The notes: a model not told the origin generated them from the letters alone. 64,000 nt of DNA from Anaeromyces robustus (GCA_002104895.1 MCFG01000152.1:75001-139000), one strand, 5' to 3'; shown: positions 34,490-48,695, counted from the first letter of the stretch. Translations and numbers: made by a program.

Positions 34490-35400
34490 TAATAATAATA
34501 ATAATAATAATAAATAATAATAATAATAATAATAAATAATAATAATAATAATTCTTATAATAGAAATAATAACTAATAACTAATAACAATTAACTAATAA
34601 AATTAATATTATTTTTAAAATGTATTATATTATTATTAATATATAGTTTCTAAATTAAGTATCTTCCCATTCCCATTACATATTGTTTTGGGTGTTTCTA
34701 GTTGTGATAATATAATAAATATTCATATTGTTATTCAAAATACATCCAAAGATTATTGTATTAAAACTTTAAGTTTTGTTACAGCAAATGATACCATTGC
34801 TTCTGTTTATTCCAATATTCTTTATCAAAATATTTATTATGATGAACAAAGTATTTTACGTACAACTTTTGTTCAAATTTATATTGATAAAGATAATCAA
34901 GATCTTATTAAATTTATTAATCGTTGGTTCCGTGTTCCATTTGAATTAGCAAATTGTAATTATGAAATTATAACAGAACTTTCACAAGTTTCTGTAGCTG
35001 CTCAAGTATTTATTTTCATGACACAAAAGAAAGATTTACATAAATCATTAGAAAAAATGAATAAATTTGAAGATAGTATGGCTATTGTTCATCAAACAAT
35101 TTATGGTCATCCATTACAAGTCATTATGGCTGCTTTGAAAGGTAACCACACAATTAATCGTCGTATATATCAAAAAAAAGAAAACAGTATATATTTCACC
35201 ATTATCATTTATTTTTTATTATTATTATTATTATTATTATATAGTATTATATATGTATATATCTTTTTTTTCTTTTTTCATTCATATTAATAATATTATA
35301 TATATATATATATATATTTTATTAAATACTTTTTATAATAACAGAGCGTTTATACGAAAGATGGATGTTAGAATACAACGACTGGAAAAGATACAAATAA
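32374..35400 (+). CDS. Unrecognised protein of about 625 residues (5' end unresolved)
   Basis: Supported exons: 32452-32491, 32665-32682, 32874-33975, 34097-34128, 34336-34423, 34647-35186, 35345-35400. Phases match and junctions are GT...AG. The order is IPFQYAPYLNINY, NIKDEK, a basic stretch (KKRLIITTSQGVVHQQ), a Ser/Pro/Asn-rich part with a long KEKEKE coiled-coil-like run, and then a conserved-looking region of about 350 residues starting near TEEEIQEWL. The latter has VKYKHYCVSLFIKD, CEYDGP, KLSIFPFPLHIVLGV and TFVQIYIDKD and ends RLYERWMLEYNDWKRYK. Alternating hydrophobic strands suggest a beta-rich (possibly Ig-like) domain; a DNA-binding role is only a guess from the basic patch. ATG 32374 (MTNQQFIYND) is the nearest plausible start, but no GT lies between it and 32451, so the link is unproven. 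An AAT array fills intron 34424-34646. Confidence 0.6.
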
Positions 35401-36296
35401 ATAAAATAATATTTTATTATTTTTTTTTATTATCTTATGTAAATTTAATTTTGTATAAAATAGAACAAACTATAAAAAAATTTTGTTTCTTTTTGGAAAA
35501 ATCTTTATTTATATTTTAATAATAATAATAATTATAATAATTATAATAATTTTTTAATATGACTATCAAATTAATATTTATTTTTGGTAAAACTTAAATT
35601 AATAAATAGTAATGTTAATAATCTTTAGAATATATATTATATATAATTTTTTTTATATATGTATAAAAAAAATAATATAATATAAAAAAACTTTAGTTTT
35701 TTTTTTTTTTAATCCTTTAATTTTTTATTTTTTACTTATAATTTATACTATCTTAACATATATTATATAAAATTTAAAATAAAAATATAAATATATATAT
35801 AAATATAAATAAAATTATAAATTAAAAAAAAAAAATATTAGTTTTGTATTCATTATTTTCTAAAGGTAAATTACATATATTTGTGTAACTTTTTTTTTTT
35901 TTTTTTTTTTTTTTTTATGAAAAAATTTTATATATATTTGGTATTTACATAAAAAAATACCATTAAATAATATATATAGTTCTTTAATATAAGATATAAA
36001 TAATAATAATTAATAATTAATAATTATATGTTTTTATTGTAAAATAAAAATTTAATTAAATGTTTAAAAAAACTATAAATTATTAACTTTATAATTTATG
36101 AAAAATTTTTTATATATAATTTTTTTTTTCTGATTTAAAATTTAATTAAAAAAAAAAAAAAAAAATTATTAAATAATAATTAATTACTATAGAATTAATA
36201 TCATTATAATATATTAATATATTTTTATTTTTTTATAAAGAAGAAGCAAATTACATTTAAATAACTGATATTTTCCTATTTGTATATTAATCTAAA
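35401..36296. other. Intergenic upstream of TMEM231
   Basis: About 900 bases, A/T only, with a T run near 35890-35916 and A runs near 36150. No coding signal; it must contain the TMEM231 promoter. Confidence 0.7.
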
Positions 36297-37930
36297 ATGT
36301 TGGTTCTTTTTAGTCAACCTTTTTCACGCCATTTTCATGCACCGTTATGTTCTACAGCAACTTTTATATTAACTATATATCATGTATTATGGATAATTGT
36401 TCCTTATATAATTGCGTACTCGACAAGATGTAAAAATACGCTCACATAGAAAATTTTAATATTATTATTTTTATTGCTTTTTTATTTTTATTACTTTAAT
36501 ATATTAAATGATAAAAAAAAAAATAAATGTTAATATAATAAAATGATTAAGAACAAAAGACTAATTAAGAAATAATTCAATGAAACTAAAAGAAACAAAC
36601 TTGAATAGTTATATATTTAGTGAAGAAAAAAAAAACCAAAAATATTATATATAATAATATTCCATAAAATAATAGAATCAAAAACTAATAACTTATTTAA
36701 GAAAATATATCAAAAAACTGAGTATTAAGTTAATAAGAATAAAATAAAATAAAAAAAAACGAGTGAGGAATTGAAAAAATAATTAATCATAATAAAAAGG
36801 GAGGGATTAAAAAAAAAGAATTTTAAAACGATAGAAACTGAATTGTAGCTTTTTTAAAAAAAATTAAGTTGTAAAAGTTTGAAGAAAGAAATAAAATGAA
36901 AAAATCCAATATAAATATCTTTAATAAAAAAGAATGTCAATAATAATAAGAATTAATGAAATCAAAAAAAAAAAAAAAATGTTCATTTTAACACGATAAG
37001 AACAGAAAAAAAAAAAAAAACAGTTTTTTTATTATTATTAATTATAAAAAAAATAAAAATATTATTTTAAATACTATATATAACTAAGAAACTCATATCA
37101 AATATATACCTATAATAATATATATTATAAAAAATAATACTTAAAAAAAATAATATTTCTATATATTATATTTTTATACTTCATAGACAACTTATATCAA
37201 TATAAAAATTATATAAATAAATAAATGAATGAATGAAAAAATAAAAACTAAAAAATAAAAAATGATACTAAATATATTACTCTTTATATTTATTAATTCA
37301 ATTTTTATTATTAGCTTTTTGGTTAAAAGAAAATACTTATAGAGTTCAACCTCAAGTATCTTTTAAACATGAATTAATATTATTAGTAGAAGGTATCATA
37401 GAAGGAACAAGTCCAATAGAAACATTTTCATACGTTTATGGTACTTATCCTGGTTATAATAATTTTTATAAATCAAATGTTAGAGTTCCTCTTATTAAGG
37501 TATATATATATATATACTTATTTATATTTATATATTTCTTCTCAAACACTTATAATAAACTTTTTTTTATTGTATTTTATTTTATTTTATATGTATTTAT
37601 TTTAAATAATTATATCAATCTATCTATGATTTATATATTTAAGACATCAGAAATTGATATAAATAGAGACTCATTAAATGATTATATGAGATTTGAAATA
37701 TCTATGCCAGTATTTAAAAATGAATCCGTTTATCGTACAAGAGTTGCTTTTGTTTATGACTATCAAATTCCAGTAATTATAACAAAAACATTAAAATACT
37801 TAATACTATAATATTTTTAATTTTATTTCTTTTATAAACTATTTCAAAATCAAATACTTTAAATATATTTAACTAAATAATAAAATTAAAATAATTTTTT
37901 ATATTTAATATCAACAACAACAACAACAAC

Positions 37931-37974
<44 letters not shown>

Positions 37975-38914
37975 AATAAAAGGATTTCCCATTAATTATG
38001 GAATCTTTAGGAATATTAGATTTATCAACACCCATACCAGGATCTCAAGTATCTGTTGATGGTGAATTATTATTTATACAAAATGAATTACTTCAAATGG
38101 GAACTATAAGAAATAAATATAATGTAGCTTGTCTAAATTTTACAAATCCATGGGATTACAATATGTATAATTGGTCATGGGAAACTCTTATTGAAAATTA
38201 CATGGAAAGAAATGGTAATAAGAAAATTAATTAAATAAAAAAAAATAATAAAAACAAAAATAAAAAACAAGATAAAATAAAATATTTAAAGAATTTGAAT
38301 AATTAAACAATATTCCTTTCTTTACAACAATACATATTTATTAATATATCCTCATAAATAATACATTATAAATAATATATTAATTTATTATATATATATA
38401 TATATAATATAAAATAAAAAATAATATTAATTTTTTTTTAAACAAATAGAAAAAACTGAATTAAAAGTTAATTATCCAATATGGAAAACTGAAGGATCAG
38501 CAGAAGATTTTAAAATTACTGGAAAAATTAGATATAACAAACAACTTATACAATATCCTTTTTTATATAATTTAAATAAGAATATAGAAAAATATAAAAG
38601 AAAAAAAAAAAAAAAAAAAGCATTTATATTATTATTTATATCAATTTTTCTATTAGTATATATCCTTAACTTTATTAATTATCAATATTTTCTTTTTTCT
38701 TTTATGTATTGATAATTTTTAATAATATACTTATCGACCAAGTTTATTGGAAGTATTAAAAAATGCATGGATTCAATATTTAGCTTTTTATATATTATTG
38801 GGAATATTATTAAAACCATTTAAAGCTTTCATATTTGAAAACCAAGTTATCCGAACAAGAATGACAGTAGACAGAGTTCCAGGAGAAAGTTCACATAAAT
38901 TACATCAATTTTAA
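36297..38914 (+). CDS. TMEM231: TMEM231, ciliary transition-zone (MKS/B9 module) membrane protein
   Basis: TMEM231 is part of the MKS/B9 complex that gates membrane protein entry into cilia and flagella (family knowledge). Exons: 36297-36429, 37315-37499, 37644-37772, 37983-38214, 38450-38552, 38731-38914; 321 aa against about 316 in human. Motifs follow the human order: FSQPFSRHFHAPLCS, the N-terminal TM, SFWLKENTYRVQPQVSFKH, TYPGYNNF, NVRVPLI, PIPGSQVSVDGELLF, YPIW, IRYNKQLIHYRPSLLEVL, WIQYLAFYILLGILL (C-terminal TM) and FIFENQV. Four introns are GT...AG. The fifth (38553-38730) has AT...AC ends with a U12-type donor; only this splice joins the frame and restores IHYRPS. Intron 1 is long (885 bp). 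A flagellar gene fits a zoospore-forming fungus. Confidence 0.94.
38553..38730 (+). other. Probable U12-type AT-AC intron of TMEM231
   Basis: The donor reads ATATCCTTTT, a perfect minor-spliceosome AT-AC 5' site, and the intron ends in TATAC. TATCCTTAACTT (38661-38672) matches the U12 branch consensus, and no AG or AC occurs between it and 38729-38730. A second, weaker branch candidate, TTTTTAAT, lies about 10 bases before the end. No GT...AG pair in this stretch keeps the reading frame and the conserved residues. The frame across the intron has a poly-Lys run and stops. Confidence 0.8.
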
Positions 38915-41562
38915 ACTTTATAAATTACTATTTTTTTTTTTTAAAAAATAATTATTTCTAAAATTATAAATAAGTAAAACTATTTGTTGTTTTTTTTTTT
39001 TTTTATTATTATTATTATTCATTATTGATAATTAATTAATATATGTAAAAAAAAAATTTTTTTTTTTAATTATAATTAATTATACCTTTTTTGTTTTCAA
39101 TTATAATGTTTATTTATTGTTTATTTATTAAATTATTCCTTTTTTTTTTTTTTATCTTCATAATACATTTATATCAAATAAAAATCTATTAAAAATTATA
39201 TTATAATTAAATAAAAATGCATTTAAATTGATATAAAAAAATATTATATAATATTATATTATAATATATTATATTATATTATAAATATTGATTATTATTA
39301 TAAAAATTTAATATAACAAAAAAAAAAAAATAAAAAAAAAATAAAGCATTTTTAATAGTATAATAAAATATGAAAAGTTATTTAATTAATTATTTTATAT
39401 ACAAAAAAGGAAATTTTTAATTAACTAAATAACTAAATAAATAAATAAATAAATAATAAATATTAATAATAATAAAAATCAATAAAATTATATAAAAAAA
39501 AAGATATAAAAGATTTTTTTTTAAATTTTTATCTTTTATATCTTTTTTCATTTTATTGATTTTATTATGATTATTTACAAACCTTTTTTATATTAAATAA
39601 ATAAAAAAAAATATCTACCGTTTTAGTTTTTTATAGAAGAAATAATTAGTAATAACAAAGCAAAAAAAAATATTAATATCTTACTTATTTACTTTTATCA
39701 AAATATTTAAAAAAAAAAAAAAAAAAACTTATTTATTTTTAATAACTTTTATCAAAACATTAAAAAAAAAAAAAACATTTTTATTCATTAATAAATAACA
39801 ACATTTATAATTATTATAATAATAATATTAAATAAATAAATATATATATATTGTAAATATAATAATTAAAGCATTCTAATTGACATATATTTTAATACTA
39901 ATGATTATAAATTGATATTTTACCTATGATAATATATTGGATGGAGGCAGTATATAATATAACAATATATTGATTTTTAATTTAATACAATTTATATACA
40001 CATAACGCATACTTGTTTTTTAATTATTATAACTATTTTTAATAATTTTTAATTATTTTAATTATTTTACCCTAACAAAATTATATATCAACAATATAAA
40101 TGGTAATTTTAAATTTTAATCATCAAAATATTATTATTAAGTTAAAAGTATAAATTAAAAAAAGTTTTTCATTTTTAAATATTATCTTTTCTATATTAAT
40201 TCTAAAAAAATGTCAAAATGCTAAAATACTTATAATAATGTAATTGAAAGTACACTCTAAATTACATTATTTAATTTTGTTACAAAATTTAATACATTAT
40301 ATTATTATATTTATTCATTTCTCCTCAATTAATGTATATTTTTTTATGTTTTTTTTTTTTATGTTGTATTTAGCACTTTTTTTTTTTTTAAAAAAAAAAA
40401 AATGAAAGTAAAATTTACATAACCAACAAAAAAAAACAATTTATTAATAAAATATCATTATAAGGAATATTCTTTAAATATCTTCTAATTTTTTTTTGTC
40501 TTTGAAATTTAATTATACCTAAAAAAAAAAATAAATAAAAAATTAAATATATAATTATAGTTATTGTTCTAACATGTTATAAAGTCAGTAAAATAACTAA
40601 AGGTTTTTTGAAATGAACAAGATAATTTTATATATTTATAAATCAAAAAAGTAATTCTTTCTATAAAAAACAAGATATATATAACGTTAATGTTGTTAAT
40701 TATATATAATTAAACTCTATATTAAGTTATTTTTATGTTATATATATTATTATTACATTACATATATTTTGTATTATAAAAAACATTATATATTATATTA
40801 CATTATATAATGTAACTACCGTTTTTTTTTTTTTTTAAACATGTTAATTGTTCAATAATTATTTAATTATTTATTTAATTATTTATTTAATTACATAACA
40901 AAAAGTTTATGTTTAAGGTTTATATTAAATTTAAACACAAAAAAATAATTTATGTGATTGATAAAAAAAATTTTTTTATAATAATAAAAAGTTATTTTTT
41001 TTTTATTAATTATTTTATAAATAGTAATATATTTTAATAATTCTTTTATGAATTATATTGAAATAAAATTAAAACATTAATGATATATTTTATTTTTTTT
41101 TTATTATTAATTTATTTTTTTATTATTAATGATTATATAAATATTTATATAATGAAAAAAGAGGGTAAAAAAAACGATTAATAATTATAAATATGGATTC
41201 AATTAAAAATTACTTAAAATATTGACATCTATTTTAAAATTTGGTATAATAAATTTTAATTAAAAAATTAAAGAATTTAAATATTTAAATTAAAAAAATT
41301 TTTTAATTAATAAAATAACAATAATTAAAAAACAAAATGTCATAATTAAAGAATTTCTTATTTGATGTTTTTTAATAAAAAAAAAATTAAACTATAATTT
41401 CCAATATTGAAATCATAAGGATAATTAATCGAATAATTAAAATTTTAACTATTATCGGGATTACTTTTTTTTTTTTAATTCTTTTTTTTTTTTTAAAAAA
41501 AAAAGAAAAGTATATTTATATATGGAATCAAAATAACTCAGATATAATAATCATTTAGTTTT

Positions 41563-41821
41563 CAAATCGAAATGTGTTACAGTTAAATATTAACAGTATA
41601 TATTAAAGCTAATTTTGTTGTCTATAAATATTATTAAATTAAATAGTTTATGAAAATCTAATAAATATTTATTAATTATAATATATATTGAATGAAAAAA
41701 ATAGTTTTTCCAATCGAAATGTGTTACAGTTAAATTATTAATTGTGTTGTATATTAAAGCTAATTTTACTGTCCATAAATATTATTAAATTAAAAAGTTT
41801 ATGAAAATATAATAAATATTT
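41563..41821. repeat. About 110-bp non-coding block present twice (period about 148)
   Basis: 41563-41670 and 41711-41821 share AATCGAAATGTGTTACAGTT, TATTAAAGCTAATTTT, GTC(T/C)ATAAATATTATTAAAT and AGTTTATGAAAAT in the same order with small changes. Neither copy holds a sustained frame. Confidence 0.8.
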
Positions 41822-43098
41822 TTAACAAAATAAATTCTTATTTAGTTTTCAATATATTATTATAATTATATTATAATTTTTTTTAGAATATATCAATACT
41901 TGTAACATTTGAATAGGCATAATTATCAATATTTTATATTAAATAATAATAAGAATAAATTTAAAACTTTTTTTATGTTATTTTAAAAAAAAATAAATTA
42001 AATCATGTTTTTTATATAGTTATCATTATAGTTTTAATAAAGAAAATAAAAAAAAATATTTTATTTAAATTGTTATGGAATGTTACATATAAAATTATAA
42101 TAAGAAAATTATTCCTATTATTGACAGATAAATATATAATATTATTATATTATATAATAATATATAATAATATATAATAAATTAATTTTTTTTAATTTAT
42201 ATATTAACCTAAAATAAAAAATAATAAAAAAAAAAAAAGAAAAACAAATTTTAATTCTTTTTGTATACAGAACTTTTTATTTGTATTATAAAATAATATA
42301 TGATTTAATATATTATAATATATATAATAATTGATTAAAATATGTGATTCATTTAAAAAACGTTTTTTTTTTTTTTTTTTTGTAAATGTAAACGACAGAA
42401 TAAAAAAATTTTTTTACCCACAAAAAAAAATATAATAATTGATTGAATATAAAAAGTAAATAGTGATGTATAAAAGAAAAGTAAATAAATATAAATAAAG
42501 AGGTAAATAAATATAAATAAAAAAATAAATAGAATAAAATAAAAAAAAATAATAAAAATAATAAAAGTTTAATAAAAAAAAATAAACTAGACTATTATTG
42601 TATTATTGTTATATAAATTATATCTTATATTTATAATAAATAATAAATACTGTTTAAAGAAAAAAATGGTTTAATGGTTTATCCATAATCATTATTTATT
42701 AAATGTAAATATATAATATAAATAAATTAATTTTATATAATATAAATGAATAAATAAATAAATAAACAATGTATATATAAAATAAATAATATAATAAATA
42801 TATATTAATTATTTATTTATAATAATTATTCTTATTAAATAGAAAAAAGTGGCAAAATTACTACACAAATTATTTCTATGTAATTAATATAACCTTTTGA
42901 TCGTTTAAATATTTATATGTAAATAGTATATATATATAATATATAAAATATTATTTTTTTCCTTATTATTATTTAAAACAAAACGATTTTAGATTTCTTA
43001 TATCATTTTAATATAATCATTTCTAATACAATTTATCTTTTATTTAATATTATTCCTGTAGAATTTATTATTTTGCTATAACTGTTTATATTTTTATT

Positions 43099-43131
<33 letters not shown>

Positions 43132-43261
43132 GTGTTAAGCTTCCATTCTAATTTAATTTTATTAAAAGAAAAATAATAAAATATAATGTAATATATGTAT
43201 TGTTTAATAATAATAATTAATTAATCATATATTATTATTATATTATTAATAAATTTAATAA

Positions 43262-43420
<159 letters not shown>

Positions 43421-44101
43421 AAATAATCATTAATAAATATTTCAATTAAAAATTATAATTATTAAATTTTATATACAAATTATAATATACATATAATTGC
43501 TAATATATTTTAATATATGTAATATATATAATTTGTTATATTATTAGAATTGGTTTAATTTAATTTATGATAAGGTAATAATTAAACTTTCAATTAATAA
43601 TATATTAATGTTTAAAATAAAAAAAAATCAATAATAAAATCATTTCTTGTTAATAATATAAAAATAAATATAAATATAATATATAATATATAATATATAA
43701 CAATATAAATATTAATATATTAATTATGAATATTAGTTTAATAATCATGAATGAATCGTACAATTTAGATAAATGTTTTATTATCCATGAAGTATAATAA
43801 ATTAAAAATTAATACAATCTTTTTATTATAATTATTTATTTATTATTATTTATTTTATTATTATAATTATTTATTTTATTATTTATTTTACTATAATAAA
43901 TAAATAAATAAATATATCTTTACATATCTTATTAATTAATATTGTTATATATATACTAATGTATATTATTATATAATTATATTTTTATATTATACATCAA
44001 AATCTTTGATTATGGCTAACTTTTTTTTTTTACCTTAGGAAAAAATGACTAATTATATCAATCTAAAAAATCTATAGTAATTTTATATTATAATATAATA
44101 T

Positions 44102-44141
<40 letters not shown>

Positions 44142-44473
44142 TTTTATTTATTTTATTTACTTTATTTATTTATTTATTTTATTTAATTACTATTTTTTTA
44201 AATAAAAGAATAAACATAATTAAATATGTTTCTATTATATTTTTTAATATATTTCCTTATAATTAAGTATAAATAAAAAAAAAAAAAAAAAGCAGTTAAA
44301 TATAATAAAATAAAATTAGTAATTATTTTATATTAATTAAAATCTTATTTTATTTTATTTTATTTTATTTTATTTTATTTTTTTCTTTTTTTTTAAAAAA
44401 AAAAAAGGATAATCTAGTTTTTTAATTATTATTTAATATTTATATTAAAATGTATATATAAAATAAATAAATA

Positions 44474-44509
<36 letters not shown>

Positions 44510-44780
44510 CAATAATTATTAAATTTGTATTTAATTATTTTTTATTGATGATTTAATATAAGTAAATAAAATCAAAAAAAAAAAATTTTTTTTCATATAT
44601 AAAAAAGTAAAAGTTTACAAATTTTTTTTAGAAAATTTTCAGAAAATTTTATCATTCTTAAATAATTTTTTTTTCAGTAATAAATTGTATAAAGCATTAT
44701 AAAATCAAGAAAGAAAAAAATTTATTTATTTATTTATTTATTTATTTATTTTAAATATTATTAATAATATTTCTTCAAAA

Positions 44781-46489
44781 ATGAAATTATCAACAATATT
44801 AAATAGTTTATTTTTATCAGGTATATAAAATCAATACAAATATTATAGGATATTCATTTTCATACAATGTTAATAAAAAAAATTAATAAATAAATTATAT
44901 TTTGTTTTATTTTGTTTTGTTTTATTTTATTTTATTTTATTTTATATTATTATATTATCGTATTTTTATATTAATTTTTTTTCAATATATAAATAATAAT
45001 AATAAAAGGCTTAGCTTTTACTCAAAAAGCTCAAGTATATTATAGTGTATGTATAAAATATAAATTTTAGAAATTAAATATTAATGTATTTACAAAAAAT
45101 TTTAAATGAATAAATTAAAAATTAATATAAAAAAATATAATAATATAACATTTTTATACATTTATTATAGTGTTCTGTTCCCAATACAATAGCTTTCACC
45201 ATTGATGATGGACCAACAGAAAAAATTCCAGAATTACTTAATGCTTTAGATGAAGCTGGTATTGTAGCTACTTTTTATGTTAATTGTAACAACTTAATGA
45301 AAGATACTAATGGTCAACCAACTGCTTTAGTTAAACCATACTTACAAGAAATTTTTAAGAGAGGTCATGAAATTGGAAGGTATATAATATTTAAAATAAT
45401 ATTAAAAAAATAAATATCTAATATAAATACAATATTATACTATATAAGATTTAATTAAGATTTCATTGTTATTAATATCAATTATATTTATATTTTAAAT
45501 AATTTAAATGATTTAAATATATAAAAATTATATAAATATACAAAATAAAAAATTAAAATTAAAAAAAAAAAAAAAAAAAATAATAGTCATACATATAATC
45601 ATGCTTGTCTTACTCCAACTTGTCAATTAAATAATCCAGGAATGTTACTTATGGATACTAAAGAGACTTTTACTGAACAAATTAAATTAAATGAAGACTT
45701 TATTTATAATGCTATTGGTGTATATCCAGCAACTTATAGAGCACCATTTGGTGAAGGTCAAAATCCAGGTGCTGTTAATGAAACTATGTTAGAATGGTTA
45801 TATGAACTTGGTTATCCTTACGCTATTCATTGGGATATTGAAACTCAAGATATGGAATATTCATTTAGTAATGGTGATGACTTTGCTTTACAAAAAGCTA
45901 TAGAGCATTATTCAAGTGAAGTTGGTCAAAAAGATACCTTAATTACCCTTCAACATGCTATCCCAGTCACTATTGAAAAAATTATTCCATGGGTTCGTGA
46001 TGTTTGGAAGCCAGCTCATCCAAATATGAAATTTGTTAAAGTTAGTGAATGTCTTGGTTTAACTGATAAAGATATTTACAAGACCTCTCCAGGACCAAAA
46101 ACTGATAGTAATACACCATCTGGTAATGTTAGTGGAAAAGTTAATAGTAGTAATAATAACAGTAAGTATATAAATAAATTAATAAATATTAATAGATAAA
46201 TTGATAAATAAGTTGATTAATAAATCGATAGATTATTTATTTATTTATTTATTTAAATTATAAGAATATTAATCAATTTATAATTTTAAATGATAAACTA
46301 AATTATTAATTTTTTTTTATATATATTTTATTTTATTATATAACCATTTATAAATATAATAATATATAAATAACAAAAAAAAAAAAAATAAAATAATAAT
46401 AATAAAAAGGTGGAGCTAATTCAATCTTTAGTGGTCTTCTTATAACTACCATATTAGTTTTATTTAACATTTTATTAAACAATTATTAA
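44781..46489 (+). CDS. Secreted, probably GPI-anchored chitin/polysaccharide deacetylase (CE4), four introns
   Basis: Removes acetyl groups from chitin or a related polysaccharide at the cell surface (family CE4, NodB domain). Exons: 44781-44820, 45009-45046, 45171-45379, 45587-46161, 46410-46489; 313 aa. There is a signal peptide at the start (MKLSTILNSLFLSGLAF). NodB motifs: TIDDGP (36-41, catalytic base and metal Asp), SHTYNH (96-101, metal His pair), TYRAPFG (145-151), AIHWDIET and LITLQHAIP. A Ser/Asn/Gly-rich stalk leads to a hydrophobic C-terminus (LLITTILVLFNILL), as expected for a GPI signal. A paralogue lies 6.5 kb downstream. It could instead act on acetylxylan or peptidoglycan, but the sequence most resembles fungal chitin deacetylases. 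Confidence 0.93.
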
Positions 46490-47124
46490 TTAAACAATTA
46501 ATTTAATTAAATAAATATTAATTTATTTTAAGTATTAGATTATAATAATTTCTTTTAATATCTATTAAAATCGTAAATATAAATATTTTCAAAATTCTTA
46601 ATTTATATATAATATATATATAATACATATGAAATATCATATGCTTATAATATATTACAAATAATTATTTTTTATAAAAACATGGCATACATATCATTTT
46701 GAATATTTTTTTTTTCTTTTTCTTTATTTTCTTTTCATTTCAAATAAATAATTATTATATATAATTTTTATTTTTATTTATATTTAATTTTTTCTCTCTT
46801 ATTTTATTTAATTTATATTAATATAATTATTTATATTTTTTGACAATGTTATTATCCCTAATATAATTATTATTATAGTCAATGATAAAAAAAAAAAAAA
46901 TTTTTTTTTATACCTAAAAATTATTATTATAATAATAATAATAATAATAAATAAATAAATAAATAAATAAAAAATATATAAAAATAAATGAATATATTAA
47001 AAAAAATTTGATTTTTAAAAAGTTTTATCAAGTTTTGAACATATATATTTATATTTTAATATATTTTGTTATTTTATAATTTTTTTTTAATTATAGATTT
47101 AAAAGAAAAAAAAATATTTTAAGT

Positions 47125-47510
47125 ATATATTATCAATTAGATTGGAATATTATATTCAAATTGTGATAATACTGATAGTACAAAAGTAAAACAAGACATT
47201 ATAGTAGGTCAAATGTTATTAATTAAAAATAAACAATTTTTTATTATAAGTAAAATTATTAATATACCTTATATTAAATAATCTATAGTATTTTATTTTT
47301 ATGTTTTTTTTTTTTTTTTTATAAATTATGTGTGGATATATTCTAGTACAATTAAAAAAAAAATTATAAAATAACATATTTTTTTTCTTTTAAATCTATA
47401 AGTCAATTATATATTATCAATAAGATTGGAATATTATATTCAAATTGTGATAATATTGATAGTACAATAGTAGAACAAGACATTATAGAAGGTCAAATGT
47501 TTCTAATTAA
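47125..47510 (+). pseudogene. Two copies of a coding-like fragment, probable gene remnant
   Basis: 47125-47227 and 47408-47510 share about 100 bases. Both read in one plus frame as ILYSNCDN(T/I)DST, then V(K/E)QDII(V/E)GQM, then LIK, and stop soon after. Both begin just after an AG that could be an acceptor. Differences between copies partly preserve the frame, which suggests former exons of a tandemly repeated domain. No ATG, no flanking exons and no family recognised. Confidence 0.4.
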
Positions 47511-48095
47511 GATTATACTATTCCGATATTAAATCATTACGTAGAAAAGTTATTTACACAATATCTTATAAAGTAATCTTCTTAATTCTATCTTTTAAAT
47601 TATATCTTTATTGCATATTAGATTTTTTTTTATTTTTTTTTTATATGATTACTTAATCTATTATATATGTATTTTATTTCTCTTAATTAAATTTTATCAA
47701 TAAATAAAATTAATACATTATATTGCTAGTGAAGAAAAATTATCTTAAATTGATAATACAATTTCTAAAAAAAAAAAAAAAAAAACACATAATTTATTCC
47801 TAATCAAATATTATATTTTTTTTAATGATATATATAAAAAAAATTAAGATATTACTAATAAAAAAAAAAATAATAAATTGTTTTAAATGAAGTATTATTA
47901 TTTAAAATCATATTAACTATTCTTTTTTTTTTTTATATAATATCAATAATATATAATTAATATATTAGAGAATAGTTTTTTTTTATTTTATTTTATTTTA
48001 TCTTAATATAAAACAATCATAGATTAATAATTATCATTAATAAATATATATATATATATTTACAGTAATTAAATATTCACTAATATTGTCTATTT

Positions 48096-48137
<42 letters not shown>

Positions 48138-48695
48138 TTTTTTAAATAATATATAATATCTTATTTATAAAATAATTCAAAAATATATTCAAAAATCATA
48201 TAATTATATTACAAAATTGATAATTTCTTTTTATTCTATAAATTTTTATATATTTTATTTGATATTTTATTTTTAGACTAAAAAATTAAACTAAAAATTC
48301 TATCTAAAAAATATATTATAAATTTTTAATATACAGAAAAAATATAATATAATAAATCACAAAAATTATGTTCAATTCTAAGTAAACGTTCTTGATATTT
48401 GAAGGGTTTATATCGTTTGAATAACAACTCCAAAAAGTTTCATATTGCCAGTACCGTTTTTGTTAAAAAAAATCATCAATCCCATATAATTAAGGAAAAG
48501 GAAAGCTTCTTTATAATTTTGTATTAATATTTAATTTAAATACTTTTTGTTTCTTTTTATCGAAATGCAACTTCTTTCTAAAGATTGAAGTTTTTCCAAA
48601 AAAGAAATAGATAAATTTTATGGTTAATATACCTTTTATACTATAATAGAATATAAATATTAAATAACGAATATTTCTTAAGGGTTACCTAATAT

